A stretch of DNA of 64,000 nt from Desulfobulbaceae bacterium (GTDB lineage: Bacteria; Desulfobacterota; Desulfobulbia; Desulfobulbales; SURF-16). The stretch covers positions 1 to 64,000 of the forward strand of contig JALNXE010000011.1 of NCBI GenBank assembly GCA_023230525.1, written 5' to 3'. This document shows positions 51,964 through 60,509 of this stretch, one piece after another. Both the position numbers and the translations under genes were made by a program. The notes under the pieces were generated by a model. That model saw nothing but the letters and a program-made list of their open reading frames with translations, was not told where the DNA came from and ran no database searches. How positions within the stretch are numbered: position 1 is the stretch's first letter; each line of letters starts with the position of its first letter.

Positions 51964-54948
51964 ATGAAACTCCACTTTGAACCAAACTTGGATTACCAGC
52001 TCGCCGCCATCGAGGCGGTATGCGACCTCTTTCGCGGCCAGGAGACGTGCCGGACGGAGTTTACCGTCACCAAGAGCGCGGTGGGCGGGGCAAGACTGCC
52101 CGGCATAGAGAGCAATCTCGGCATCGGCAACCGGTTGACCCTGCTGGACGACCAGCTGCACAAGAATCTTGGCGATATCCAGCTACGTGGCGGCCTGCCG
52201 CCTTCCGGCTCGCTGTCCTCCGGCGATTTCACGGTGGAGATGGAGACCGGCACCGGCAAAACCTACGTCTATCTGCGCACCATCTTTGAACTCCACCGCC
52301 GCTATGGTTTCACCAAGTTCGTCATCGTGGTGCCCTCGGTGGCGATCAAGGAGGGTGTGTACAAGTCGTTGCAAATTACCGAGGAGCACTTCAAGGGTCT
52401 CTATGCCGGTGTGCCTTTCGACTATTTCCTTTATGACTCCGCCAAGCTCGGCCAGGTACGTAACTTTGCCACCAGCCCGCAGATTCAGATCATGGTGGTT
52501 ACTGTCGGTGCCATCAACAAGAAGGACGTCAATAACCTCTACAAGGACAGCGAGAAGACCGGCGGCGAGAAACCCATCGACCTGATCCGTTCCACGCGGC
52601 CTATCGTCATCGTGGACGAGCCCCAGAGCGTGGACGGCGGTCTTTCTGGGGCGGGCAAGGCGGCGCTCGAAGCCATGGCTCCCCTCTGCACCCTGCGCTA
52701 TTCTGCTACCCATGTGGACAAACACCACATGGTTTATCGTCTGGATGCGGTGGATGCCTACGAAAAAGGGCTGGTCAAGCAGATCGAGGTGGCTTCGGCC
52801 ACGGTGGCGGCGGCCCACAACAAACCCTATGTCCGGCTGCTGAAGGTAGAGAATAAAAAGAGGGGAGGAATCTCAGCCAGGGTGGAACTGGACATGGCTA
52901 TGACCGGCGGTGGCGTCAAACGGGTTGAGCTAATGGTGCAGGATAGTGACGACCTGGAGCAGACCACCAGGCGGGAGATGTACCGTGATTGCCGCATTGG
53001 TGAGATTCGCACGGCCAAGGGTGATGAGTTCATGGAACTGCGCTACCCCGGCGGCGAAAGCTATCTGCGCCTGGGCGAGGCATACGGGGATATTGAGCCG
53101 CTGGCGATTCAACGGCAGATGATCCACCGCACCATCAAGGAGCATCTGGACAAGGAGAAAAGACTGCGGCCCCAAGGGATCAAGGTGCTGTCGCTCTTCT
53201 TCATCGACTCGGTGGACAAATATCGCAAGTACGATGCGGACGGCAATCCGGTGAAGGGTGAGTACGGCCTCATCTTTGAGGAAGAATACCGACACCTGGC
53301 CAAGCACCCAGATTATCAGACTCTTTTCAAGGAAGTGGACTTGAGCCGCGCTGCCGAGGAGGTGCACAACGGCTACTTCTCCATCGACAAGAGGAGGGTG
53401 GCGGGCAAAACCGTGGAGGTTTTCAAAGACACCCGGGGCAACACCAAGGCGGATGATGATACCTACAGCCTGATCATGCGTGAAAAGGAAAAGCTCTTGA
53501 GCTTCGAGACACCGCTTAAATTCATCTTCTCCCACTCGGCTCTGCGCGAAGGCTGGGACAACCCCAACGTCTTCCAGCTCTGCACCCTGCGTGACATTCA
53601 GACTGAACGCGAGCGGCGGCAGACCATTGGCCGGGGCCTGCGCCTCTGCGTTAATCAGCATGGCGAGCGGTTACGCGGCTTTGATGTCAACACCCTTACG
53701 GTGATCGCCACCGAGAGCTATGAGCTGTTCGCCGAGAACCTGCAAAAGGAGATCGAGGCCGATACCGGCATCCGCTTCGGTATCTTGGAACAGCACCAGT
53801 TTGCCGCCATTGCCGTGATGGGTGCCGATGGGCAACCAGTATCCCTGGGGATCGAGCAGTCCAAGGCATTATGGGAACATCTCAAGACCGCGGGGCACAT
53901 CAACGCCAAGGGCATGGTACAGAATTCTCTGAAAACGGCATTGAAGGAAGGCACCTTGGCTTTGCCGGCGGAGTTCGTGGCTCAGCGCGGCCAGATTGTC
54001 GAGATACTGCGCAAGGTATCCGGTCGGCTGGAGATCAAGAATGCTGACGAGCGCAAGCAGGTGCGCACACGGCAGGCTGTGCTGCAAAGCCCGGAGTTCA
54101 AGGCGCTCTGGGATCGGATCAAGCACAAGACTACCTACCGGGTGGAATTTAACAACGAAAAACTCATTGAAGACTGTATCCGCGCCCTGCAGGATGCGCC
54201 GCGCATTGCCAAGGCCCGCCTTGAGTGGCGCAAGGCGGATATCGCCATTGGCAAGGCCGGGGTCGAGGCCACGGAAAAAAAGGGGGCGACGACGGTTGTT
54301 CTGGATGAGGGGGATATTGAACTCCCCGATCTGCTGACGGATTTACAGGACCGCACCCAACTTACCCGGCGCACCATTGCTCGTATTCTCTCCGAGAGTA
54401 TGCGCCTTGATGAGTTCAAGCGTAATCCGCAGCAGTTTATCGAACTGGCCGCCGAGGCCATCAATCGCTGCAAGCGCCTGGCCCTGGTAGACGGCATCAG
54501 ATACCAACGACTCGGTGATGGACAATATTATGCCCAGGAACTTTTCGAGCAGGAAGAACTTACCGGCTATTTGAAGAACATGCTCATGGACTCAAAGAAA
54601 TCGATCTATGAGCATGTGGTGTATGATTCCGACACTGAGCGCAATTTTGCCGATGCCTTGGAAAAGAACGAGGCTATCAAGGTCTATGCCAAGCTCCCAG
54701 GCTGGTTCAAGGTGCCGACGCCGTTGGGTGGCTACAACCCCGACTGGGCCGTGCTGGTGGAAAAGGACGGCGAGGAACGACTATACTTTGTAGTGGAAAC
54801 TAAGAGCGGCCTCTTTGCTGATGACGTGCGGGCCAAGGAAGCGGCCAAGATGAAATGCGGCGCAGCGCACTTCAAGGCCCTGGCAGTCAATGCGAATCCG
54901 GCGAAATACATCAAGGCCAGCAGTGTGGCCGACGTCCTCAGTCTGTAA
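51964..54948 (+). CDS. Type III-like restriction enzyme subunit (Res)
   Basis: A 995-residue protein with an SF2 motor: Walker A ETGTGKTYVYL (about 93-103), motif II DEPQS (218-222), motif VI QTIGRGLRLC. The C-terminal nuclease domain shows PD927 and E945-T-K947 (the PD-(D/E)XK pattern). It would cleave DNA when Mod finds unmodified sites. A GTG three bases before the ATG is also possible. The ribosome-binding site is weak: the MITE 30 bases upstream may have displaced the original one, so expression is uncertain. Confidence 0.92.
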   Translation: MKLHFEPNLDYQLAAIEAVCDLFRGQETCRTEFTVTKSAVGGARLPGIESNLGIGNRLTLLDDQLHKNLGDIQLRGGLPPSGSLSSGDFTVEMETGTGKTYVYLRTIFELHRRYGFTKFVIVVPSVAIKEGVYKSLQITEEHFKGLYAGVPFDYFLYDSAKLGQVRNFATSPQIQIMVVTVGAINKKDVNNLYKDSEKTGGEKPIDLIRSTRPIVIVDEPQSVDGGLSGAGKAALEAMAPLCTLRYSATHVDKHHMVYRLDAVDAYEKGLVKQIEVASATVAAAHNKPYVRLLKVENKKRGGISARVELDMAMTGGGVKRVELMVQDSDDLEQTTRREMYRDCRIGEIRTAKGDEFMELRYPGGESYLRLGEAYGDIEPLAIQRQMIHRTIKEHLDKEKRLRPQGIKVLSLFFIDSVDKYRKYDADGNPVKGEYGLIFEEEYRHLAKHPDYQTLFKEVDLSRAAEEVHNGYFSIDKRRVAGKTVEVFKDTRGNTKADDDTYSLIMREKEKLLSFETPLKFIFSHSALREGWDNPNVFQLCTLRDIQTERERRQTIGRGLRLCVNQHGERLRGFDVNTLTVIATESYELFAENLQKEIEADTGIRFGILEQHQFAAIAVMGADGQPVSLGIEQSKALWEHLKTAGHINAKGMVQNSLKTALKEGTLALPAEFVAQRGQIVEILRKVSGRLEIKNADERKQVRTRQAVLQSPEFKALWDRIKHKTTYRVEFNNEKLIEDCIRALQDAPRIAKARLEWRKADIAIGKAGVEATEKKGATTVVLDEGDIELPDLLTDLQDRTQLTRRTIARILSESMRLDEFKRNPQQFIELAAEAINRCKRLALVDGIRYQRLGDGQYYAQELFEQEELTGYLKNMLMDSKKSIYEHVVYDSDTERNFADALEKNEAIKVYAKLPGWFKVPTPLGGYNPDWAVLVEKDGEERLYFVVETKSGLFADDVRAKEAAKMKCGAAHFKALAVNANPAKYIKASSVADVLSL

Positions 54949-55013
54949 CGAGCAAGCCCCCATAATAGGGGGCGTGGCTGGTAATCCATTACTTCCACTG
55001 TAGGGATTTTTTT

Positions 55014-55172
55014 ATGCGCTGGGGAGTTACGAAAAGAACGAGGGAGTACCAGGATTTTTTATTACAGCACCAACTACGGCAACTGGCAAAGATTGAAGAC
55101 AAAAAAATCTATTACGGCATTTACTACGGCACAAACAAAAAAGGGTTAAGCAGAAAACGCCTAACCCTTTGA
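55014..55172 (+). CDS. Short unrecognised reading frame (52 aa)
   Basis: ATG at 55014 opens a basic 52-residue frame (MRWGVTKRTREYQDFLLQHQ...) that ends inside the hairpin beside tRNA-Asn. It has no clear ribosome-binding site. It could be a remnant of an integrase, as expected near a tRNA, but no integrase motif is visible. Confidence 0.2.
   Translation: MRWGVTKRTREYQDFLLQHQLRQLAKIEDKKIYYGIYYGTNKKGLSRKRLTL
55133..55170 (-). terminator. Terminator of tRNA-Asn
   Basis: On the minus strand AAAGGGTTAGG pairs with TTAACCCTTT around a loop and is followed by six T. It begins a few bases after the tRNA. Confidence 0.75.
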
Positions 55173-55178
55173 ATTTAT

Positions 55179-55254
<76 letters not shown>

Positions 55255-55423
55255 TTAGTTGGTGCCCTTACGAAGCGGCAAATATAGCAACTTGACTTTC
55301 GCCCGTCAACAATTTTAAATAATAAAATTTCACATTTTGCCGGTTATTCTGCTTATACTTTTGATTTCTTCTTGACGGTTGCCCTACTTAATGCTAATTG
55401 GTTTTTCTCATTTATTTTTATGT

Positions 55424-55501
<78 letters not shown>

Positions 55502-56082
55502 TTAATATGAGAAATTTCAGCGAGTTATGATTTTCATAATTCGCTTTTTTTGTTGGCTGCACCCCCGCAATGCCCCTGTGCTCCCCCCTGTGACACCCCG
55601 CCTTGACCTTTTTCCCTTTTTTTCTGCAGTCGGGCAGCTCTCTTATTGCTGCCGGAATTTTTATCGCAGACCAAGGCAATACAACCCGCCTGCCGCCTGC
55701 CTTCTTCTCGCGCCCCGGCCATTCTGCAATCTCCTCACCCCGGCCATCGATGAAAAAACAGGGCAATCTGTAACCTCGATCAGTGACAGAATAGTGTTAC
55801 CTGGCGGCTTTATCGAGCACCTACCTAACATCCTGAAGGAATTTCGCCAATACTTCTCTTTCATCTCCCCTGTTTATCCATTCCCCGCTGTTTCAGGTTA
55901 CAGATTCATCAGGAGGCGCCCAGGGAATGGGCTGCCACAATTTTCATAATCTGCTGATTTTATTTCGCTTTATACCATTACCCCATGATGGCATAAATAT
56001 TGATCCGGATAATTCCAAATGTGGTGTTCTTTTTGTGCTATGGGAAGGATGAAATGAAAAAACAGGAAAAAGGAGACTTGGG
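55502..56082. other. Gap between tRNA-Pro and large unknown gene
   Basis: Short C/T-rich open frames without good starts. I see no RNA gene, repeat or promoter with confidence. Confidence 0.4.
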
Positions 56083-58251
56083 ATGGCAAACATTCTTAAA
56101 AAAACTAAGCGAGAGGTGGAAACCATATTTCGGGTGAAGCTTGACCTGAGAAACATGGAGGCCGGGGAAAAAAGCCCGCCGGTCAAGGCATATCTGCTCA
56201 GCCCCTCCGGGGAACTGCTGGATGCGCAGATGGTCGGCGCCAACGGGGCCGCCACCCTGAAAACGGATTACGGTTTCGGCGAGCAGGGCAAGTTTAAAAT
56301 CACGGTGGGCCCGGAGCTTGAAAAGACCAGCCGGCTGACCAGGGCCAAGGCCCGCAGCACCACCGTGGTGGCCCAGCTGGGCAAGACCGTTGACCTGGGC
56401 ATCAGCGTCGCCCGGCCGGACTGGGAATGCTGGTTCGGCTATTTCTACCACATTGCCGGGGATGTCAAAAAGCGGATCAAGCCCGATGCCGACACCACCC
56501 TCTACGCCCCGGTCTGCACCTCCATCGTGGAGATATACGAGGTGGACTTTATCGGCTACATCCTGCAACTGCCGCCCTTTGAGCTGGAGAGATTCCGGGA
56601 AGAGCTGCTGCGCATTCCCGAGGAATTTCCCGTACCGCCGCGGCCGTGGCCAGACCCGCCATGGCCGTACCTGAAAGAGCAGCTGCCGGTAAAAGCGACG
56701 CGGGCAGCCACGGCAAAACTGGCGCGGCGGCCCCTCACCGCCGATGTGAGCATGGCCATGACGACCACGGCAACGGCATCCGCGGCGAACCAGCTGGCAT
56801 CCCAGGTCAGCCTGGTTGCCATAAAAAATCTGCCCGCCGAGAGTTTCCGCAGATTCGTTGTGGACAACATCGCGGTATTCAGGCCATATATCTGCCTCTA
56901 CCTGCCGGGTCTTTACACCAAGTCGCTGCTTGCCACGGCCAACACCGACACCAACGGTCATTTCAGCACCTCCGTCATTTTCTTCTGCAAAACCGAACAG
57001 CCGGATCTCTACTTCAAGGTCAAACAGTGCATCTCCGGCTGTCTCAAATATGTCTATGCCCCGACGCCGGTGCCCTGCCATACCTACTGGAACCACCCGA
57101 GCGGCGAGGAGGTGCACCTGGTGGTCACCGACCCGCAGGCCCGCTGCCACTTTGAAAATCCGGGGGTGGACAAGCCCGGCATCTACGTCATGCCCATCGG
57201 CATCGGCAATGACGGCTGGTGGAAGATCCATCAGGGCCATCTCAAACCCCCAACAATTGCCGACGCCAATCAGGGACTGTATCATCCCACCGCCGGGGAC
57301 ACCTATGACCCCTACGGCAAGACCCTTGATCTGAACATGCAGTTTCATGATGGCCTGCGCGACCCGGCCGGGCCCAATATCATGTATTACCGCTGGTCCT
57401 ATCAGAAGCAGGGGGAAACGGGCTGGACCAACATCGACACCCCCATTGTCCATCGCTACCTGGACCAGACCGATCCGCTGCACCCGAAGATCAAGACCTA
57501 CAAGCTGGGCCCCAACCCCAATCCCAACCCGGCCAGCAGTGAAGACAACCTGTTCGAGGTGCCGCCGCCAGAGCTGGACTGGTATGTGGAAAACGACCGG
57601 TATGACCGGCCTTTTGCCAAATGGGACACCACCACCCTGGCCGAGGACCCCGATGATGCGGACGCTAAATATACCTTAAGGCTTGAGATGTTTGATGCGG
57701 CCGGCAACAAGGTGACGCCTGCCGGGGCCGGATTCAAGTTTTTCCTGGCCCAGGGCTCCATGGTGGATGACGAATGGCCGGTGGACGATGCGCCCCATGT
57801 GGAGCCGGACGGCAGCATCCTGTTCACCGTGCATGTGGACAACTGCGATACCGTGGCCGCCATCGAATCGGTGGGATTTACCGGCACCATTCCCAAGGAA
57901 TGCCAGTTCCTGGAATATGCCGATCTGGACCAGGAGATCGAGGTGAGATACCAGGCCTACCACCCCCACGGCTTCCTTGCCGAATACGATCTGGCCATCA
58001 ACCGGGGCATGTCCGGCACCCTGGAGTCGCCTGCGGATTGGCTGAATGTCACCGATCCCGCCGGCCCGCCCGTCACCACCCCGGTGGCGGAAGGGCTCCC
58101 GGCGGTGACGGTGGGCGAGCTGCTCGATACGAACAGCCGCTGCGCCTTTGCCGTCAGGCTGCATACCTTCCCCAGGACCCGGGACGGTTATGACCGGATC
58201 AGGGATTATGAGGCCTCCGATGTGGGGGCCTTTGCCCTGGTAGAGAAGTAA
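56083..58251 (+). CDS. Large protein of unknown function (722 aa)
   Basis: A 722-residue soluble protein without signal peptide. The N-terminus (MANILKKTKREVETIFRVKL...) leads into a beta-rich carrier-like region with transthyretin-like phrasing (VKAYLLSPSGELLDAQMVG, TDTNGHFSTSVIFF). The middle contains many Pro, Trp and Tyr and several Cys (CWFGYFYH, CISGCLKYVY, CHTYWNHPSGEEVHLVV). AAAGGAGA stands seven bases before the ATG. It stands alone between tRNA genes and an SGNH hydrolase. I cannot assign a family; a structural or surface role is possible. The coding bias is strong, so expression seems likely. Confidence 0.8.
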   Translation: MANILKKTKREVETIFRVKLDLRNMEAGEKSPPVKAYLLSPSGELLDAQMVGANGAATLKTDYGFGEQGKFKITVGPELEKTSRLTRAKARSTTVVAQLGKTVDLGISVARPDWECWFGYFYHIAGDVKKRIKPDADTTLYAPVCTSIVEIYEVDFIGYILQLPPFELERFREELLRIPEEFPVPPRPWPDPPWPYLKEQLPVKATRAATAKLARRPLTADVSMAMTTTATASAANQLASQVSLVAIKNLPAESFRRFVVDNIAVFRPYICLYLPGLYTKSLLATANTDTNGHFSTSVIFFCKTEQPDLYFKVKQCISGCLKYVYAPTPVPCHTYWNHPSGEEVHLVVTDPQARCHFENPGVDKPGIYVMPIGIGNDGWWKIHQGHLKPPTIADANQGLYHPTAGDTYDPYGKTLDLNMQFHDGLRDPAGPNIMYYRWSYQKQGETGWTNIDTPIVHRYLDQTDPLHPKIKTYKLGPNPNPNPASSEDNLFEVPPPELDWYVENDRYDRPFAKWDTTTLAEDPDDADAKYTLRLEMFDAAGNKVTPAGAGFKFFLAQGSMVDDEWPVDDAPHVEPDGSILFTVHVDNCDTVAAIESVGFTGTIPKECQFLEYADLDQEIEVRYQAYHPHGFLAEYDLAINRGMSGTLESPADWLNVTDPAGPPVTTPVAEGLPAVTVGELLDTNSRCAFAVRLHTFPRTRDGYDRIRDYEASDVGAFALVEK

Positions 58252-58534
58252 CCAAAGCACAACAGGAGAATTTCATTCATTTTTCTGCTGTTTTAAGGTA
58301 GTCTTGTCCTCAGCAGAGGGCAGGGCTGCTGCGCGGCCAGCAACAAAGAGTACCAGACCAACGGGGCAGCTCAGCTCGATGATATGTTTTCCATAGAGGT
58401 CCGTTCCCGGCGCCTTGGAAAACGCCTGCAGCCGCAGCATCGACCATGGGTCTGCCCCTTTGGTTTTTTTGGCTGAAATGACAATAATGAAACAGCGGCC
58501 GGGACTGTCTGAATTTGACCCAGGAGGAGAACAT

Positions 58535-59500
58535 ATGAGAGGAAAAGCAAAGAGGTTGGTCATTTTTATGGCTGTGGTCAGCTCGGTCCTGGCCCCGGTC
58601 CTGGCAGGAGCCCTTACCTTTGACCGGATGGTGGTCTTCGGCACCAGTCTGTCGGACCCGGGCAATGCCTATGCCCTGACCGGCTGGCTCTCCAGGCCTC
58701 CCTACGACACCCTGGACAGCCTCCTGGTGCCGGACGCACCCTATGCCCGGGGTGGGCACCATTTCAGCAACGGCGCCACCTGGGTCGAGCAGTATGCCCG
58801 CGCAATCGGCCTGGCCGGCAGCACCCGTCCCGCCTTCCAGGTCGCCGATGGCCTGGCGGCAAACTATGCGGTGGGGGGAGCCAGGGCCCGGGAGGATGAC
58901 CTCAATATGAACCTGGCCAGCCAGGTACAGGCCTTTTTTGTCCGGTTCCCGGAGGCCCCGGCGGACGCCCTCTATGCTGTCGAGATGGGGTCAAACGACA
59001 TCCGCGATGCGCTGCTGGCCGACCCGCATAGTGAACCAGGCCCTGCCGGCGTGCTCGAGGAGGCCCTGACCGCCATTGCCACCGCCATGCTGGATCTCTA
59101 TGATGCCGGAGCCCGGAAATTTCTGGTTTTAAACGGGGCGGATATCAGCCTCACCCCGGCGGTACGGCAGCTGGACACCCTCATGCCGGGTGCCGCCTTC
59201 TCTGCGCGATTACTCAGTATTACCTTCAATACCGGGCTTGAAAACCTGCTGCAGAATCTGGAGGCAACCTTGCCGGATATTGAAATCAGGCGTCTTGACA
59301 TGTACGGCCAGCTCAATGCATACGCGACCGATCCCGGCGGTTTCGGATTGACCGAGGTTGCGGCAGCCTGTGTTACCCCCAATCTTGCCCCCTTTGCCTG
59401 CCACGACCCGGATGAATACCTGTTCTGGGACGGGGTGCACCCCACCCGGGCGGTCCATGCCATCTTTGCCAGGGAGGCCGCCAGCGTATTGGCGGAGTGA
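58535..59500 (+). CDS. SGNH/GDSL-family lipase or esterase, exported
   Basis: A 321-residue protein with a signal peptide (RLVIFMAVVSSVLAPVLAGA). The GDSL block reads VVFGTSLSDPGNAY, so Thr replaces the usual Asp before the nucleophilic Ser. Further blocks are NYAVGGARA, MGSNDIRDAL and a C-terminal WDGVHPTRAVH with catalytic Asp and His. It fits the lecithinase/hemolysin-type SGNH hydrolases. No autotransporter barrel follows. AGGAGGAG precedes the ATG. The substrate is unknown. Confidence 0.88.
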   Translation: MRGKAKRLVIFMAVVSSVLAPVLAGALTFDRMVVFGTSLSDPGNAYALTGWLSRPPYDTLDSLLVPDAPYARGGHHFSNGATWVEQYARAIGLAGSTRPAFQVADGLAANYAVGGARAREDDLNMNLASQVQAFFVRFPEAPADALYAVEMGSNDIRDALLADPHSEPGPAGVLEEALTAIATAMLDLYDAGARKFLVLNGADISLTPAVRQLDTLMPGAAFSARLLSITFNTGLENLLQNLEATLPDIEIRRLDMYGQLNAYATDPGGFGLTEVAAACVTPNLAPFACHDPDEYLFWDGVHPTRAVHAIFAREAASVLAE

Positions 59501-59549
59501 ACCAGGGCGGGGATAAAACCAGCTTCTCACCTCTGACTCCCGCCATGCC

Positions 59550-59573
59550 AGGGGCGGTTCGCGAACCGCCCCT
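59550..59573. repeat. Palindromic repeat (copy 2 of 3)
   Basis: A 24-base perfect palindrome centred on TTCGCGAA, sharing its core with 1946-1973. It lies 50 bases after the SGNH hydrolase stop. Confidence 0.8.
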
Positions 59574-59644
59574 ACGTGCCACAGAGAGGGCATCATGCCG
59601 CGGGATATCAAAGAAAAAAATAAGCGTTTGAGATTATAATTCCT

Positions 59645-59792
59645 GTAGGGGCACCCCTTGTGGGTGCCCTGAAGTAGGTGCCCTGGATCGGGCTGCCCGT
59701 TGTTTGCCTGGTCCCGCTATTTCGGGGGGGGGTACCGATGATGGCCAATCGGGTACCCGTCCGGGAGGAGGACACCCACGAGGGGTGCCCCG
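59645..59792. repeat. Inverted pair of GGGGCACCCC repeats
   Basis: GGGGCACCCCTTGTGGGTGC starts at 59648; a near reverse complement lies at 59771-59792 (GACACCCACGAGGGGTGCCC). The left arm is itself palindromic. Together with the flanking palindromes it gives a nested repeat block with no gene. Confidence 0.65.
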
Positions 59793-59811
59793 CCGTGCGC
59801 CCTCATCCTGC

Positions 59812-59831
59812 GGGCGGTTCGCGAACCGCCC
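59812..59831. repeat. Palindromic repeat (copy 3 of 3)
   Basis: GGGCGGTTCGCGAACCGCCC, directly touching the stop codon of the LysE gene. Confidence 0.8.
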
Positions 59832-60476
59832 CTACACCAGTCTCTCCAGACCGCTGTAGAGAAAGTAGCAGGCAAAGACCACCAGCAGGGAGGCGCAGGT
59901 GCCGATCAGGCCCCGGTAGAAGCGGTCGCTGAAAAAACGCTTGCCCCTGGCAATGGCAAAGGAGATGAGGGAATACCACAACAGATCGGCCAGGATATGG
60001 CCGCTAAAAAACGACAGCACCCCGGGCAGGCCGAACTTGAAGGAATGGATGATGTAGCCCAGCCCGATGGATGCCCACCAGATGCTCCAGTAGGGGTTGG
60101 CCAGGCTGAACACGATGCCGGCCAGCACCAGATTCTGCGATTTTTCCGTGCGAACGTCCAGATCAAGGCGCAGCGTCGGCAGACTGCGCAGCATGGAAAC
60201 AGCCATCCACAGGAGAATCCCGCCGCCAAACAGGGCAATGACGATAAAGACGCCGTCGCGGGCAAGCAAGGGGGCCATGCCGGACAACAGGGCCACCACC
60301 AGCACCAGCTCAAGCAGGCCGTGGCCCAGGATCATCAGCGGGCCGGCCGCGGCGCCCCGGCGGGAACTCTCACTGATGGTCACGGTAAGAAAAGGGCCGG
60401 GCATCAGGGCGCCGGACAGGGCGATCATAAACGAAGAGAAAAATATGGCGGCCAGACTGGGCAGCATGGTTTTCAC
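59832..60476 (-). CDS. LysE-family amino-acid exporter
   Basis: A 214-residue membrane protein of about six helices. The family signature is present: ALSGALMPGPFLTVTISESSRRG near the N-terminus, then GHGLLELVLV and FSLANPYWSIWWASIG. LysE/RhtB proteins export lysine, threonine or similar metabolites. Here the substrate is unknown. It lies downstream of the LOG-like gene on the same strand (33 bases), so the two may share a transcript. Confidence 0.9.
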   Translation of the reverse strand: MKTMLPSLAAIFFSSFMIALSGALMPGPFLTVTISESSRRGAAAGPLMILGHGLLELVLVVALLSGMAPLLARDGVFIVIALFGGGILLWMAVSMLRSLPTLRLDLDVRTEKSQNLVLAGIVFSLANPYWSIWWASIGLGYIIHSFKFGLPGVLSFFSGHILADLLWYSLISFAIARGKRFFSDRFYRGLIGTCASLLVVFACYFLYSGLERLV

Positions 60477-60509
60477 CGATCAAGGCAGGTGGCCCCGCCT
60501 CAGTTCCCT

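Noticed and set aside
56038..57483. 481-residue minus-strand frame
   Set aside because: Antisense shadow of the 722-residue gene, which has the ribosome-binding site.
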